Shown here one piece after another: positions 1 to 9,280 of a DNA stretch of 33,093 bases. A program made the translations under genes and the position numbers. Below the pieces are notes generated by a model, which saw only the letters and a program-made list of their open reading frames with translations, ran no database searches and was not told where the DNA came from. The DNA comes from an uncultured Pelagibacteraceae bacterium (lineage in GTDB: Bacteria; Pseudomonadota; Alphaproteobacteria; Pelagibacterales; Pelagibacteraceae): NCBI GenBank assembly GCA_902573985.1, contig CACGLS010000005.1:1-33093 (forward strand), written 5' to 3'. The stretch's first letter is position 1. Each line of letters starts with the position of its first letter.

Positions 1-284
1 CATCGATTGGATGGGCAAGAAAAAATATAAATCATTATAAAAAAAATAAAAAAGTTGAAAATACTTTAGTTTCAAAATTTCTAAACTTTACAGGCTACAA
101 AAAAAATAACATTATTTTTAAAAAAACACATGGATGGAAATATTCTTATAGTTTAAAAGGTTCGCCTTTGAAGAGTTATTGGAATAAAAAATTAAGATTA
201 GGATTATGTGCTGATTGGTTTATCGGTCCTAAAGTTGAGAATGCTTGGTTAAGCGCTAATGATTTAGCAAAGAAAATCAAATAA
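1..284 (+). CDS. Renalase-like NAD(P)/FAD-dependent oxidoreductase, C-terminal end (partial)
   Basis: The reading frame is open from base 3 to the TAA at 282-284, giving 93 codons of a protein whose start lies outside the window. The tail contains HGWKYSY followed by GLCADWFIGPKVENAWLSA, the pattern seen at the C-terminus of bacterial renalase-like flavoproteins, where a Gly-Asp-Trp-Phe stretch closes the FAD site. The substrate of these bacterial proteins is generally unknown. The gene ends one base before the stop codon of the converging prpD gene, with no room for a terminator between them. The family call is fairly sure; the reaction is not. Confidence 0.72.
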   Translation, partial: SIGWARKNINHYKKNKKVENTLVSKFLNFTGYKKNNIIFKKTHGWKYSYSLKGSPLKSYWNKKLRLGLCADWFIGPKVENAWLSANDLAKKIK

Positions 285-1790
285 TTAAAAAATACTTTTA
301 CCCGTTTTAATTCTTTTTCTCATTTTAGGTAAAATTTCTACATTAAGTCCTTTAAGATCTTTGGATTTTAATTTTCTCAAATTTTGAACACATTTCAAAA
401 ATCTTTGTGACTCTTTTTTTGAAATAAAATTATCTGTTAGAACTTTAAATTTATTAATATATTCTTTTCTTCCAAATGGTCTTTTTCCAGCTGGATGAGC
501 ATCTGCAACATTGATCTCTTCTGATATTGTTGATCCATTTTTCATTTTTATAATAACTTTTCCGCCGAAACATTTCTTTTTAGGATCTCTATTATGATAT
601 TTTTTAGTCCATTTCTTATTCTCTTTAGTTACTATCTTTTGCCAAAGTTGAACTGTGCTTTTTCTTCTAGCTCTTTGCGGTGTGTAAGACTTTACATGAT
701 GCCAAGATCCATCCTCTAAAGCTACAGCAAAAATATACATTATAGAGTGATCTAATGTTTCTCTACTTGCATATGGATCCATTTTTTGAGGATCATTAGC
801 GCCAGTGCCAATTACATAATGCGTATGGTGGCTTGTTTCGATTGTAATTTTTTTTATATTATTTAAATTTTTTATTTTCTTATTTAAACTTCTTGCTAAA
901 TCAATTAATGCCTGAGACTGATACTCAGCAGAATGCTCTTTGGTGTAAGTTTCTAATATTGCTTTTTTTGGCTCATTAACCTTTGGTAAAGGTACAATAT
1001 ATTTTTTTCCCGGTCCTGATAATACATAAGCTATAACACTATCTTCACCCTCATATATTGGACTAGGCGCACCCTCACCTCTCATACATCTATCGACTGC
1101 TTCGACTGCTAACTTACCAGCATGTGCAGGAGCAAAAGCTTTCCAACTTGAGATTTCTCCTTTTCTTGATTGTCTAGTTGAAATAGTTGTATGCAGAGCT
1201 TGTTGAACTGACTGATAGACTGTTTCTGTATTTAATTTTAATAAACTTCCTAAACCTGCTGCAACGCTTGGTCCTAAATGTGCTATATGATCTATTTTAT
1301 GTTCGTGTAAACAAATCCCTTTTACTAAATTTACTTGAACTTCATAACCAGTTAAAATTCCCCTAATAAGATCTAATCCATTGCATCCTTTTTGTTGAGC
1401 AACTGCTAAAATTGCAGGTATGTTATCTCCAGGGTGGCTGTAATCTGCTGCTAAAAAAGTGTCATGATAATCAAGTTCTCTTACTGCAGTACCATTCGCC
1501 CAAGCAGCCCATTCACAGTCAACTTTTACTTTAGGATTTAATCCAAAAACATTTGCTCCATTCTTTCTAGGATGTGCTAAAGCCATTTGTCTTGCAGAAA
1601 CAACGGGCTTCCTATTGTAAGACGCTATTGCAACCGATGCATTATCAATAATTCTATTAATGACCATCTCAATTGCATCTTTATTTAATTTTGCTTTGTC
1701 AGATGATATCTCTGCAATCTTCCATGCTAGTTGGTCCTTCTTTTTTAAATTCGCTTTAGATGGATGAACTTTTACTTTTATATTTCTCAT
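285..1790 (-). CDS. prpD: MmgE/PrpD family protein, probable 2-methylcitrate dehydratase
   Basis: This 501-residue protein matches the MmgE/PrpD family over its whole length. It has the conserved block [20 protein letters not shown] near residues 104-123 and [18 protein letters not shown] near residues 208-225. PrpD dehydrates 2-methylcitrate to 2-methyl-cis-aconitate in the methylcitrate cycle for propionate. The length is close to that of known PrpD (about 480-500). It follows acnA with a TAATG stop/start overlap, so the two are co-translated; aconitase can rehydrate the PrpD product to 2-methylisocitrate. No prpB or prpC is in the window. A different MmgE/PrpD substrate is possible, but the acnA link favours methylcitrate. 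Confidence 0.87.
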   Translation of the reverse strand: MRNIKVKVHPSKANLKKKDQLAWKIAEISSDKAKLNKDAIEMVINRIIDNASVAIASYNRKPVVSARQMALAHPRKNGANVFGLNPKVKVDCEWAAWANGTAVRELDYHDTFLAADYSHPGDNIPAILAVAQQKGCNGLDLIRGILTGYEVQVNLVKGICLHEHKIDHIAHLGPSVAAGLGSLLKLNTETVYQSVQQALHTTISTRQSRKGEISSWKAFAPAHAGKLAVEAVDRCMRGEGAPSPIYEGEDSVIAYVLSGPGKKYIVPLPKVNEPKKAILETYTKEHSAEYQSQALIDLARSLNKKIKNLNNIKKITIETSHHTHYVIGTGANDPQKMDPYASRETLDHSIMYIFAVALEDGSWHHVKSYTPQRARRKSTVQLWQKIVTKENKKWTKKYHNRDPKKKCFGGKVIIKMKNGSTISEEINVADAHPAGKRPFGRKEYINKFKVLTDNFISKKESQRFLKCVQNLRKLKSKDLKGLNVEILPKMRKRIKTGKSIF

Positions 1791-4462
1791 TAATTGAGCA
1801 TGTTACGTAAAACATACTGAAGAATCCCTCCGTTTTTATAATATTCTATTTCATTTTCAGTATCTATTCTACTCAAAGCTTTTATCTTTTTAATTGTGCC
1901 ATCTTTATATTTAATTTCACAAGCTACCTCTGCTCTTGGTTTAATTCCTTTTTCAATATCAATTATTGTAATGAGTTCAGCTCCTATTATTTTTAATTTT
2001 TTTCTATTAAATCCCTCTTTGAATTCTAGTGGCAAAACACCCATACCTACTAAATTTGATCTGTGAATTCTTTCAAAACTTTCAGCTAACACAGCCTTAA
2101 TACCTAATAACTTTGTTCCCTTAGCTGCCCAATCTCTCGAGGATCCTGTTCCGTATTCTTTACCAGCAATTACAACTAAATCATTATTTCTTTTTTTATA
2201 TTCCATTGCAGCTTCATAAACGCTCATAACCTTGCCATCAGGCTGTAGAGTAGTAAATCCACCTTCTGTTCCAGGTGCCATTTCATTTCTAATTTTGATA
2301 TTTCCAAAAGTTCCTCTCATCATTACTTCATGATTTCCTCTTCTAGCTCCATAAGAGTTGAAGTCTTTTTGTTGGATTTGATGTTCCATAAAATAATCCC
2401 CCGTTGGACTATCTTTCTTGATACTTCCTGCTGGTGAAATATGATCTGTAGTTACTGTGTCTCCTAATAACAAAAGTATTCTAGCATCATTAATTGCCTT
2501 AAAACCTTCAGGTTTATCAGGAAGATTATCAAAAAAAGGTGGTCTTTTTACATATGTTGAGTTTTGTTCCCAGTTATAAATATCACTATCAACTGTATCG
2601 ATCTCTCTCCATTCTTTTGGTCCTTGCGAAACATTAGAGTATCTTTTTTTAAACATATCAGCATTTAAAGAAGTAAGCATAATATCTTCAATTTCTTTGT
2701 TGCTCGGCCAAATATCTTTTAAGAACACATCTTTGCCAGCTTTATCTTTCCCAAGAGAAGATTTATATAAATCAAAATTCATATTCCCAGCTAAAGCATA
2801 AGCAACAACTAGAGGAGGAGAAGCTAGATAATTCGCTTTTACATCAGGATTTATTCTACCTTCAAAGTTCCTATTCCCGGATAAAACTGAAACCGCATAC
2901 AAATCTTTTTCGTGAATTGCATCTGATATATTTTTATTTAATGGTCCTGAATTTCCAATACATGTAGTGCAACCATAACCTACAAGATTAAAACCTAATT
3001 CATCTAAATATTTATTTAAGCCAGCTTTTTCTAAGTAGTCAGTAACAACTTGCGATCCTGGCGCTAAAGAAGTTTTGACCCACGGTTTTACTTTTAATCC
3101 TTTCTCATAAGCTTTTTTAGCAAGAAGTCCAGCTCCGATTAGAACGCTTGGATTTGATGTATTAGTACATGAGGTAATTGCTGCAATAACAATATCCCCA
3201 TCTTTTAATTTAAAATCTGCTCCTGCAACATCAGACTCTATAACTTTAGATCTTTTAGTGTTTTCTTTATAAACTTTAGTGAACGAACTTGCTGCCTCAG
3301 TTAGTAAAACTTTATCTTGAGGTCTTTTAGGTCCAGAGATACTTGTTACAACTGTGCTTACATCTAGAGATACTGTATCAGTAAACTCTACATCATTACT
3401 TGCCCATAGCCCTTGTTCTTTAGAATATTTTTCTACCAAAGCAATCATAGCACTATCTCGTCCAGATAATTTTAAATATTTAAGTGACTCATCATCAACA
3501 GGAAAGAAACCACACGTCGCTCCATATTCAGGAGCCATGTTAGCAATAGTTGCTCTATCAGCTAAAGTTAAATTTTTTAGTCCTTCTCCATAAAATTCTA
3601 CAAATTTTCCAACAACACCTTTTTTTCTTAACATTTCCACTATTGTTAAGACTAAATCAGTTGCAGTTGTACCCTCTTTAAGCTTACCTTTAATTTCAAC
3701 GCCAACCACTTCTGGAATTAACATTGAAATTGGCTGTCCTAACATAGCAGCTTCAGCTTCAATACCACCAACTCCCCAACCTAATACGGATAACCCGTTA
3801 ACCATTGTAGTGTGGCTGTCTGTTCCAACCAAAGTATCTGGATAAGCATATAAATCATTCCCACTTTTAGATGACCAAACAACTTTAGATAAATATTCTA
3901 GGTTTACTTGGTGACAAATACCTGTTCCTGGTGGTACCACTCTAAAATTATCAAAAGCTTGTTGTCCCCATTTTAAGAAAGAATAACGTTCTCCGTTTCT
4001 AGAAAATTCTCTTTCTACATTTTTATCAAACGATTTTCCTGAAGCATATTCATCAACCATCACTGAATGATCGATCACTAAGTCTACAGTTGATAAGGGG
4101 TTTATTTTTTCTGGATCTTTATTTTTATCTTTTACAGCATCTCTCATAGCAGCTAAATCCGCCACCGCTGGAATTCCTGTGTAGTCCTGCATTAAAACTC
4201 TAGCTGGTCTGTAAGCTATTTCAGTATTAGATTTTTTGTTTTTTAACCATTCTTTGATTGCTAAAATCTGTTTTTTATCTACAGTTATATCGTCTTCGTA
4301 TCTTAGTAAATTTTCTAATAAAACTTTAAGAGATTTTGGTAGTTTTGAAATTCCGTCTAAACCATTCTTTTCGGCTATTTTTAAATTGAAAATTTTATAT
4401 TCTTTGCCTGATGATGAAATATTATCTAATGATTTAAAGGAATTTTTACTATTAAATTTCAT
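1790..4462 (-). CDS. acnA: Aconitate hydratase A
   Basis: An 890-residue aconitase of the AcnA/IRP1 type, the standard length. The three Cys that hold the [4Fe-4S] cluster are present: C432 in SCTNTSNP, and C498 and C501 in [10 protein letters not shown]. The swivel domain follows, with [16 protein letters not shown] near the C-terminus. It interconverts citrate and isocitrate in the cytosol. Its position directly upstream of and overlapping prpD suggests it also hydrates 2-methyl-cis-aconitate. It begins 3 bases after the stop codon of the LysE gene, inside a five-gene minus-strand run. AcnD, the methylcitrate-specific Fe/S dehydratase, was considered, but the N-terminus and the presence of PrpD fit AcnA better. 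Confidence 0.95.
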   Translation of the reverse strand: MKFNSKNSFKSLDNISSSGKEYKIFNLKIAEKNGLDGISKLPKSLKVLLENLLRYEDDITVDKKQILAIKEWLKNKKSNTEIAYRPARVLMQDYTGIPAVADLAAMRDAVKDKNKDPEKINPLSTVDLVIDHSVMVDEYASGKSFDKNVEREFSRNGERYSFLKWGQQAFDNFRVVPPGTGICHQVNLEYLSKVVWSSKSGNDLYAYPDTLVGTDSHTTMVNGLSVLGWGVGGIEAEAAMLGQPISMLIPEVVGVEIKGKLKEGTTATDLVLTIVEMLRKKGVVGKFVEFYGEGLKNLTLADRATIANMAPEYGATCGFFPVDDESLKYLKLSGRDSAMIALVEKYSKEQGLWASNDVEFTDTVSLDVSTVVTSISGPKRPQDKVLLTEAASSFTKVYKENTKRSKVIESDVAGADFKLKDGDIVIAAITSCTNTSNPSVLIGAGLLAKKAYEKGLKVKPWVKTSLAPGSQVVTDYLEKAGLNKYLDELGFNLVGYGCTTCIGNSGPLNKNISDAIHEKDLYAVSVLSGNRNFEGRINPDVKANYLASPPLVVAYALAGNMNFDLYKSSLGKDKAGKDVFLKDIWPSNKEIEDIMLTSLNADMFKKRYSNVSQGPKEWREIDTVDSDIYNWEQNSTYVKRPPFFDNLPDKPEGFKAINDARILLLLGDTVTTDHISPAGSIKKDSPTGDYFMEHQIQQKDFNSYGARRGNHEVMMRGTFGNIKIRNEMAPGTEGGFTTLQPDGKVMSVYEAAMEYKKRNNDLVVIAGKEYGTGSSRDWAAKGTKLLGIKAVLAESFERIHRSNLVGMGVLPLEFKEGFNRKKLKIIGAELITIIDIEKGIKPRAEVACEIKYKDGTIKKIKALSRIDTENEIEYYKNGGILQYVLRNMLN

Positions 4463-4465
4463 GCG

Positions 4466-5053
4466 CTATACATAGAACAAAATCACACAAACGATAAGTA
4501 AAAAAGACATTGTGTAATTAAAATTCTTAATAAATTTATCACTTGTGGCGAATTTTCTCATATATTTACCCATTAAACACCAGGCTGTTTGACTTCCAAC
4601 AGCCATCAAAAACCAAACAAATGTTAAAACAATTGAGTCTCTTAAGTAATTATTTTGTGTATCAATAAATAAGGAAATTGAAGTTAAGCCAACAATAATG
4701 CTTTTAGGATTTACGAATTGAAACCAAAAAGTATTCAAAAAAGTTACTGGCTTTGGATCAATTTTTTTATCTTTAGTTTGTCCTGCGAAAGATAATTTGT
4801 ATGCCATAAATAATAAATAAATTGATCCTAATATTTTAATTGTAGATTGAATAATTGCATACTTTTGAAAAATAGCTCCAGAAGTAAGTTGTAAAAGAAT
4901 AATTAAAAGCGTCCATCCAATTATAACTCCTAGCATTGTAGGAATGGCTTTTCTAAACCCAAAGTTAAAAGCTGTATAAGATGTCATAATATTATTTGGA
5001 CCAGGAGAAAAAGCGGTTGCAATACCGAATAAAATTAATGGAAAAAGTTGCAT
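4466..5053 (-). CDS. LysE/RhtB family amino-acid exporter
   Basis: A 195-residue integral membrane protein with about six hydrophobic segments. The N-terminal signature FGIATAFSPGPNNIMTSY is diagnostic of the LysE/RhtB family, which exports amino acids across the inner membrane by proton antiport. A second conserved element, FWFQFVNPKSII, lies near residue 109. The substrate cannot be read from the sequence. It lies between the cytochrome c' gene (6-base gap) and acnA (3-base gap) and so is almost certainly in their transcript. A second LysE family member is at 25269-25883. Confidence 0.88.
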   Translation of the reverse strand: MQLFPLILFGIATAFSPGPNNIMTSYTAFNFGFRKAIPTMLGVIIGWTLLIILLQLTSGAIFQKYAIIQSTIKILGSIYLLFMAYKLSFAGQTKDKKIDPKPVTFLNTFWFQFVNPKSIIVGLTSISLFIDTQNNYLRDSIVLTFVWFLMAVGSQTAWCLMGKYMRKFATSDKFIKNFNYTMSFLLIVCVILFYV

Positions 5054-5059
5054 TTAAAT

Positions 5060-5509
5060 TTAATGAGGCGCTCTAAACTTACTATGACAAGCAGAACAAT
5101 TGCTCCACATTAATTCTTTCTGCGCTGCTCTTAGATCTTCAGCAGTATCAATAGCTTTGGCAAGTTTTATCATATCATCTGATGCTTTTTTCATTAAAGC
5201 ATTGAATTCATCTTTATTTTCCCAGATGCTCGGTAGTGCTCCTGTTTTAAATCCCTCTTTTGCATTTTCAGGAAAATAATCTAATAATTTTATATAATTA
5301 TCTGAAATTTTTTTCATCAAAGGTTTAGCCTCCTCAATTCTTTTAGATTTCAGTAATATGGATATTTTTTTAGCGTTTTGATAGTTTTCGCTAAACATTG
5401 CTTTTCTACCTTTAATAGTTTCTTCCACAGTTTGAGCATTAGCAGAAAAAGAAAGACTTAAAGAAAAAATAATAATAAGTGATTTTATTATTTTTATCTT
5501 TTGCATCAT
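5060..5509 (-). CDS. Cytochrome c' family (class II) haem protein
   Basis: A 149-residue exported protein. A signal peptide covers about residues 1-25 (hydrophobic stretch, then FSANA before the cut). The rest is predicted helical, and the single haem site CSACH (C138, C141, H142) sits at the extreme C-terminus, the usual arrangement in cytochrome c' and related four-helix class II cytochromes. Such proteins bind NO or CO or carry electrons in the periplasm. It is sandwiched between a DUF411 copper-type protein and a LysE gene, with 5-6 base gaps. A divergent cytochrome b561 nearby could be a partner. The family is fairly sure; the role is unknown. Confidence 0.82.
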   Translation of the reverse strand: MMQKIKIIKSLIIIFSLSLSFSANAQTVEETIKGRKAMFSENYQNAKKISILLKSKRIEEAKPLMKKISDNYIKLLDYFPENAKEGFKTGALPSIWENKDEFNALMKKASDDMIKLAKAIDTAEDLRAAQKELMWSNCSACHSKFRAPH

Positions 5510-5514
5510 AAAAT

Positions 5515-5997
5515 TTATATTGTCATGAAAACTGAAGATTTCCCATCTTTAAGTTGATAAATAACATAGGGCTCATCTTTATCACCTGGCATTCCTGGTG
5601 TACCAATAGGCATTCCTGGTAATGCTATACCATCAATATCTGGTTGCTCTCTTAATAATCTATCAACTGCTTCAAACGGGACATGACCTTCAATAAAGTA
5701 TTTGCCCATAATTGTAGTATGACAAGACTGCATTTCTACTGGAATATTATATTTTTGTTTTATTGTATGAAGGCTTCTCATATCTGTTTGTTTTACTTTG
5801 AATTTTTCTTCTTCTAAAAATAAGACATACCCATAGCAACATCCGCATGAGGGTGTCTTAAAGACTTCAACAATTTGTTTATTGTTAACATTGGCTAAAG
5901 CGTCTTTTTTATGTGTGACAAAATTAAAGATATAATAAACAGAGATTAATACTACTGTAAAAATAATGAATTTAGATGTAGTGCTTTTAAATGACAT
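5515..5997 (-). CDS. DUF411 periplasmic metal-binding protein (CopG-like)
   Basis: A 160-residue protein with an N-terminal membrane anchor or signal (residues about 10-26) followed by a DUF411 domain. Visible features are the Cys cluster TPSCGCCYGY (C51, C53, C54), the second site SCHTTIMGKYFIEGHVP (C92, H93), and a Met/Gly/Pro segment GMPIGTPGMPG near residue 128. DUF411 proteins are linked to copper handling, and this Cys/His/Met set is suited to Cu(I). It heads the minus-strand run leading through cytochrome c', LysE, acnA and prpD. The start is 18 bases from the divergent cytochrome b561 start. The family is clear; copper binding is inferred. Confidence 0.85.
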   Translation of the reverse strand: MSFKSTTSKFIIFTVVLISVYYIFNFVTHKKDALANVNNKQIVEVFKTPSCGCCYGYVLFLEEEKFKVKQTDMRSLHTIKQKYNIPVEMQSCHTTIMGKYFIEGHVPFEAVDRLLREQPDIDGIALPGMPIGTPGMPGDKDEPYVIYQLKDGKSSVFMTI

Positions 5998-6036
5998 ATC
6001 TAATTATATTTAATAATGAGAATTTTTAACAGTCAA
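5998..6036. promoter_or_regulatory. Overlapping divergent promoters for the DUF411 operon and cytochrome b561
   Basis: Only 18 bases separate the two start codons, so both promoters must overlap. On the minus strand a perfect TATAAT (6003-6008) lies 5 bases before the DUF411 ATG; alternatively TTGACT (6031-6036) with a 17-base spacer leads to TTAAAT (6008-6013). On the plus strand TATATT (6005-6010) lies 5 bases before the cytochrome b561 ATG. Neither gene has a Shine-Dalgarno sequence, so both mRNAs may be leaderless. This is based on motif matching only. Confidence 0.4.
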
Positions 6037-6546
6037 AATGAATATGGCCTATTGGCCAAATTGTTCCACTGGATTACATTTATTGTCTTAATAGCCCAAG
6101 TTCCTTTTGGATTTTATTTAGTAGGGCTTGAATTTTCTGATGAAAGAATTGAACTTGAAAATATACATATCCTAGTTGGAATAACCGTTTTCTATCTTAC
6201 TTTGTTTAGACTAATTTGGAAATTTTTTAATCCAAGTCCATCTGAAACTAAGAGTTTTTTTAAAGGACAAGTCTTCATTGGAAAGGCTAACCATTTTTTG
6301 CTTTATGTAACTATTTTTTCCATAACTATTTCTGGCATTCTTAAGAAGCTTTATATGGGAGAAACACTTAATTTTATATTTTTTAAATATGGATTTAAAA
6401 AAGATAATTTTGTTTTAGCTGATGCTTATTACCAAGTTCATATTTACGCTAATTACTTATTATTAGCACTTGTAAGTCTACATATACTTGCAGTGATTGT
6501 TCATCATTTTATTTTTAAGGATAAAATCTTAAACAAAATTACTTAA
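6016..6546 (+). CDS. Cytochrome b561 family membrane protein
   Basis: A 176-residue four-helix membrane protein. Conserved haem-region features include LLAKLFHWITFIVLIAQVPF (His16 in helix 1), ENIHILVGI (His54) followed by LFRLIWKFFNPSP, and the C-terminal VHIYANYLLLALVSLHILAV with histidines for the second haem. The family transfers electrons in the inner membrane, for example from quinol to periplasmic haem proteins. It is transcribed away from the DUF411/cytochrome c' genes, a plausible acceptor pair. The stop codon shares the palindrome TTAA with the stop of the converging DUF4396 gene. Confidence 0.87.
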   Translation: MRIFNSQNEYGLLAKLFHWITFIVLIAQVPFGFYLVGLEFSDERIELENIHILVGITVFYLTLFRLIWKFFNPSPSETKSFFKGQVFIGKANHFLLYVTIFSITISGILKKLYMGETLNFIFFKYGFKKDNFVLADAYYQVHIYANYLLLALVSLHILAVIVHHFIFKDKILNKIT

Positions 6547-6980
6547 TGGCAAGCTTCGTTGAATTTTTTGAGTCTCCAATAATTGTATGGCCAAGGTGTA
6601 ACAAAACCAACAGCTAACATTATCGGCACAACCCACCAAGTTAAAATAGCTCCACCTGTAAGAAAATAATCAGTAGCATTCATAGCAACTTCCATACTTA
6701 CCATTGAGATTAAACTCATTCCAACAGCTGTTTTAAAAGCTAACTTTAAAGAAAAATTTTGTCTTAATAAAATAATTGTTTCTAAAATAATGCTTGTAAT
6801 AATCCCATTGATTATAGCTAAAACCATGATTGCTAAAACAGGAAAAGGAATTTTCGTTAATTGGAAAAATAAAATAGTTCCAAAATCACCAATAGAGCAA
6901 CCAAGTAAACACCAAAATGTATTTTTGGCACTTCTTGACCATGTATGTCTACAGCTCCAATTAAATGTTTCAGAACTCAT
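6543..6980 (-). CDS. DUF4396 membrane protein
   Basis: A 145-residue protein with about four membrane helices. It starts with the soluble segment SSETFNWSCRHTWSRSAKNT and then CLLGCSIGDFGTILFF, typical of DUF4396. The C-terminus ends in a Trp/Pro/Tyr-rich VTPWPYNYWRLKKFNEACH. The function of DUF4396 is not known; Cys and His residues near both ends could bind metal, but that is speculation. Its start overlaps the csaA stop (TAATG), so it is translated with csaA, and it converges on cytochrome b561. Family confidence is moderate to good. Confidence 0.72.
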   Translation of the reverse strand: MSSETFNWSCRHTWSRSAKNTFWCLLGCSIGDFGTILFFQLTKIPFPVLAIMVLAIINGIITSIILETIILLRQNFSLKLAFKTAVGMSLISMVSMEVAMNATDYFLTGGAILTWWVVPIMLAVGFVTPWPYNYWRLKKFNEACH

Positions 6981-7315
6981 TATGCAATGTCTAAACCATT
7001 ATCAGTTTTCTGAGATGGATGCACTAGGACAACTTTTCCGTCTTTTTCAATTGCACCAAGCACTAATACTTCTGATACAACACCAGCTATATTTTTTGTA
7101 GGAAAATTACAAACTCCAATAACCTGTTTACCAACTAAATTTTCTGGGGTGTAATAGTGAGTAATCTGAGCTGAGGATTGCTTAATCCCTATGTCTTTTC
7201 CAAAATCTACCTTAACTACTAATGAAGGTTTTCTTGCTTTTTCATTTACTTTTACTTCTAAGACAGTACCGACTTTAATTTGTACTTTTTTAAAATCATC
7301 ATAAGTTATTTCCAT
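6980..7315 (-). CDS. csaA: CsaA-type tRNA-binding domain protein
   Basis: A 111-residue protein consisting of a single tRNA-binding OB fold. Recognisable elements are KVQIKVGTVLEVKVNEKARKPS at the N-terminus (first 20: KVQIKVGTVLEVKVNEKARK), KQSSAQITHYY near residue 64, and GKQVIGVCNFP near residue 81. CsaA was described as a chaperone-like, secretion-related protein and binds tRNA in vitro. The start is supported by an AAAGGA ribosome site just upstream. It lies only about 20 bases after the livK1 terminator, leaving no space for its own promoter, so it may depend on read-through. Confidence 0.9.
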   Translation of the reverse strand: MEITYDDFKKVQIKVGTVLEVKVNEKARKPSLVVKVDFGKDIGIKQSSAQITHYYTPENLVGKQVIGVCNFPTKNIAGVVSEVLVLGAIEKDGKVVLVHPSQKTDNGLDIA

Positions 7316-7333
7316 AAATTCCTTTCTATAAAT

Positions 7334-7359
7334 AAAAAAGGGGGCCTAAGCCCCCTTTT
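7334..7359 (-). terminator. Intrinsic terminator after livK1
   Basis: GGGGGC (7340-7345) pairs with GCCCCC (7350-7355) around a CTAA loop, extended by A/T pairs on both sides. Read on the minus strand the stem is followed by six T (7339-7334). It lies 20 bases after the livK1 stop codon. This is a textbook intrinsic terminator. The downstream csaA ATG is only about 18 bases beyond it. Confidence 0.92.
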
Positions 7360-7379
7360 AAATTAGTTAAGCAATTGAA

Positions 7380-8483
7380 TTACAGTTCTTTGTAATTACC
7401 TTTGCTCCACTCATAAAATACGTAACCTGGTAAGCTCACGTCACCTTTTTTATCGAAGCTTAATGAACCAATTACAGTATCAAACTTACCTTTTCTCATT
7501 ACTTTAAGAACCTTAGCAGGGTCGTTTGATCCAGCTTGGTTAGCAGCTTGTTCAAATACTTGTAATGCAGCATATGAGTAAAGAACATAACCTTCTGGTT
7601 CAATACCAGCAGCTTTAAATTCTTTTACAACATCTGCAGCTGCAGGATTATTTCTTGGATCTGGAGAGAAAGTCATTAACGTACCTTCACCTGCATCACC
7701 TGTAATATCCCAATATTCAGCTGTAACTAAAGCGTCACCACTGATTAATTTAGTTTTCATACCTTGGTCTCTCATTTGTCTTACGATCAAACCACCTTCT
7801 GTATGGTAACCACCAAGATAAACTGCATCGATGTTATTAGATTTTAGTTTCGAAACTAAAGCAGAGTAATCTTTTTCCCCTGCTGTGTAAGCTTCGTACA
7901 TAGCTTCTTTGAGGCCAGCTTTCTTCATATTTTTTCTCGTCGCATCTGCTAAACCTTTTCCGTAAGCAGTTTTATCATGAAGTATAGCTACTTTTTTACC
8001 TTTGTAGTTATCAGCTAAGAATTTACCAGCAACTTCACCTTGCTGATCATCTCGACCACAAACTCTAAAAGTATATTTACCACCTTTATCCGTTAACGCT
8101 GGATTTGTTGAAGCTGGTGAAACTTGAATGATTCCCTCTTCATTATAAACCGCAGAAGCTGGAATTGATGAACCAGAGCAGAAGTGACCTGCAACGTAAG
8201 CTACACCTTGACCAGCAAATTTGTTAGCTACAGCAACAGCTTGTTTAGGATCACAAGCATCATCTCCGATTTCTAATTTAACTTTCTCACCATTAATTCC
8301 ACCTTTTTTATTTACGTGCTTTAACCACATTTCAGCACCAGCTTTTAACTGAGCACCAAATGAAGCGTACTGACCAGACATAGGTCCAGCAGAAGCAACA
8401 ACAACTTCAGCTTTAGCTGATACTGTTGCAAGCATTAATGTTCCGACAATTAATGAAAGAAGTTTATTGAACGTTCTTAACAT
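7380..8483 (-). CDS. livK: Branched-chain amino-acid type ABC transporter, periplasmic binding protein
   Basis: A 367-residue protein with a clear Sec signal peptide (to about residue 25, VSAKA). It is followed by the type I binding-protein start VVVASAGPMSGQYASFGAQL and the conserved INGEKVKLEIGDDACDPKQA. The family captures Leu/Ile/Val or related amino acids or amides in the periplasm and delivers them to LivHM. The gene is last in the order livH-livM-livG-livF-livK, 77 bases after livF, with its own candidate promoter and a strong terminator behind it. The AAAGGGAAATAATATG leader matches those of the other two binding-protein genes here. The exact ligand is unproven. Confidence 0.92.
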   Translation of the reverse strand: MLRTFNKLLSLIVGTLMLATVSAKAEVVVASAGPMSGQYASFGAQLKAGAEMWLKHVNKKGGINGEKVKLEIGDDACDPKQAVAVANKFAGQGVAYVAGHFCSGSSIPASAVYNEEGIIQVSPASTNPALTDKGGKYTFRVCGRDDQQGEVAGKFLADNYKGKKVAILHDKTAYGKGLADATRKNMKKAGLKEAMYEAYTAGEKDYSALVSKLKSNNIDAVYLGGYHTEGGLIVRQMRDQGMKTKLISGDALVTAEYWDITGDAGEGTLMTFSPDPRNNPAAADVVKEFKAAGIEPEGYVLYSYAALQVFEQAANQAGSNDPAKVLKVMRKGKFDTVIGSLSFDKKGDVSLPGYVFYEWSKGNYKEL

Positions 8484-8511
8484 ATTATTTCCCTTTGTTA
8501 TTAATTAATTA

Positions 8512-8539
8512 ATTATGATATTGAACACCTTAATTACAA
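8512..8539 (-). promoter_or_regulatory. Candidate livK1 promoter
   Basis: On the minus strand TTGTAA (8539-8534) and CATAAT (8517-8512) are separated by 16 bases. A TAATTAATTAAT leader and the ribosome site AAAGGG follow before the livK1 ATG. The -35 half is part of a perfect inverted repeat TTACAA-TC-TTGTAA (8534-8547). Its position in the livF-livK gap fits separate boosting of binding-protein expression. Confidence 0.4.
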
Positions 8540-8560
8540 TCTTGTAAATATGAAAAAAAG

Positions 8561-9280
8561 TTAATTTTTTGACCCACCTTCGAGATAAGCGGCTTGAATG
8601 TCTTTATTTTTAAGCAACTCTTGGCCAGGACCCTTTATGGTCACCTTCCCGTTTACAAGAACATATGCTCTGTCTGCAAGCTCCAAAGCTTTTTTGGCAT
8701 TTTGCTCAACTAAAAAAATAGTAACATTTTTTTCTTTATTAATATTTTTTATTGAAACAAAAATTTGGTTAACTAATTTAGGAGCTATTCCAAGCGAAGG
8801 TTCATCCAATAATAGTACTTTAGGTTTGCTCATTAGTGCTCTTCCAATGGCTAACATTTGTTGTTCACCTCCAGATAGTGTTCCACCTCTTTGAGTTTTT
8901 CTATCGCTTAATACAGGAAATAAATCATAAACTTCCTTTATATCATTTTCAAAATACTTACCTTTTTCGTTGGCATGAGCTCCTAATCTTAAATTTTCTT
9001 CTACTGTTAGTCTTGAAAAAATTCTTCTTCCTTCTGGTACTTGGCAAATACCCATATCAACAATTTTGTGAGGTGCTTGGTTTTCAATACTTTTTCCATT
9101 GAAAACTATATTTCCTCTTTTGGCTTTATTCACTCCACTAATCGTCATAAGTAAAGTTGATTTACCCGCTCCATTAGAGCCGATTAGAGAAACAATTTCA
9201 CCATCATTCACATCAAGATCAACACTTCTTAAAGCTTGAATCTTACCGTAAAATGTTTCAACATTAGAAATTTTAAGCAT
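8561..9280 (-). CDS. livF: ABC transporter ATP-binding protein LivF
   Basis: A 239-residue ATPase of the LivF type. It has Walker A GSNGAGKST near residue 34, signature LSGGEQQM near residue 136 and Walker B VLLLDEPSLGI near residue 155. It energises the LivHM permease from the cytosolic side together with LivG. The start codon overlaps the livG stop (TAATG). LivF lacks the insert carried by LivG, which separates the two. Assignment is secure at family level. Confidence 0.95.
   Translation of the reverse strand: MLKISNVETFYGKIQALRSVDLDVNDGEIVSLIGSNGAGKSTLLMTISGVNKAKRGNIVFNGKSIENQAPHKIVDMGICQVPEGRRIFSRLTVEENLRLGAHANEKGKYFENDIKEVYDLFPVLSDRKTQRGGTLSGGEQQMLAIGRALMSKPKVLLLDEPSLGIAPKLVNQIFVSIKNINKEKNVTIFLVEQNAKKALELADRAYVLVNGKVTIKGPGQELLKNKDIQAAYLEGGSKN

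Noticed and set aside
3354-3593. Open frame on the plus strand inside acnA (also 4236-4475)
   Set aside because: These lie antisense to a complete aconitase with all cluster ligands; the translated sequences resemble no family and are shadows of acnA codons.
1790-4462. Reading acnA as AcnD (methylcitrate-specific Fe/S dehydratase)
   Set aside because: Length, N-terminus and the presence of PrpD, which AcnD/PrpF normally replaces, favour AcnA.
8598-9102. Two plus-strand open frames inside livF1
   Set aside because: Antisense shadows of an ATPase gene with intact Walker and signature motifs; no start signals of their own.
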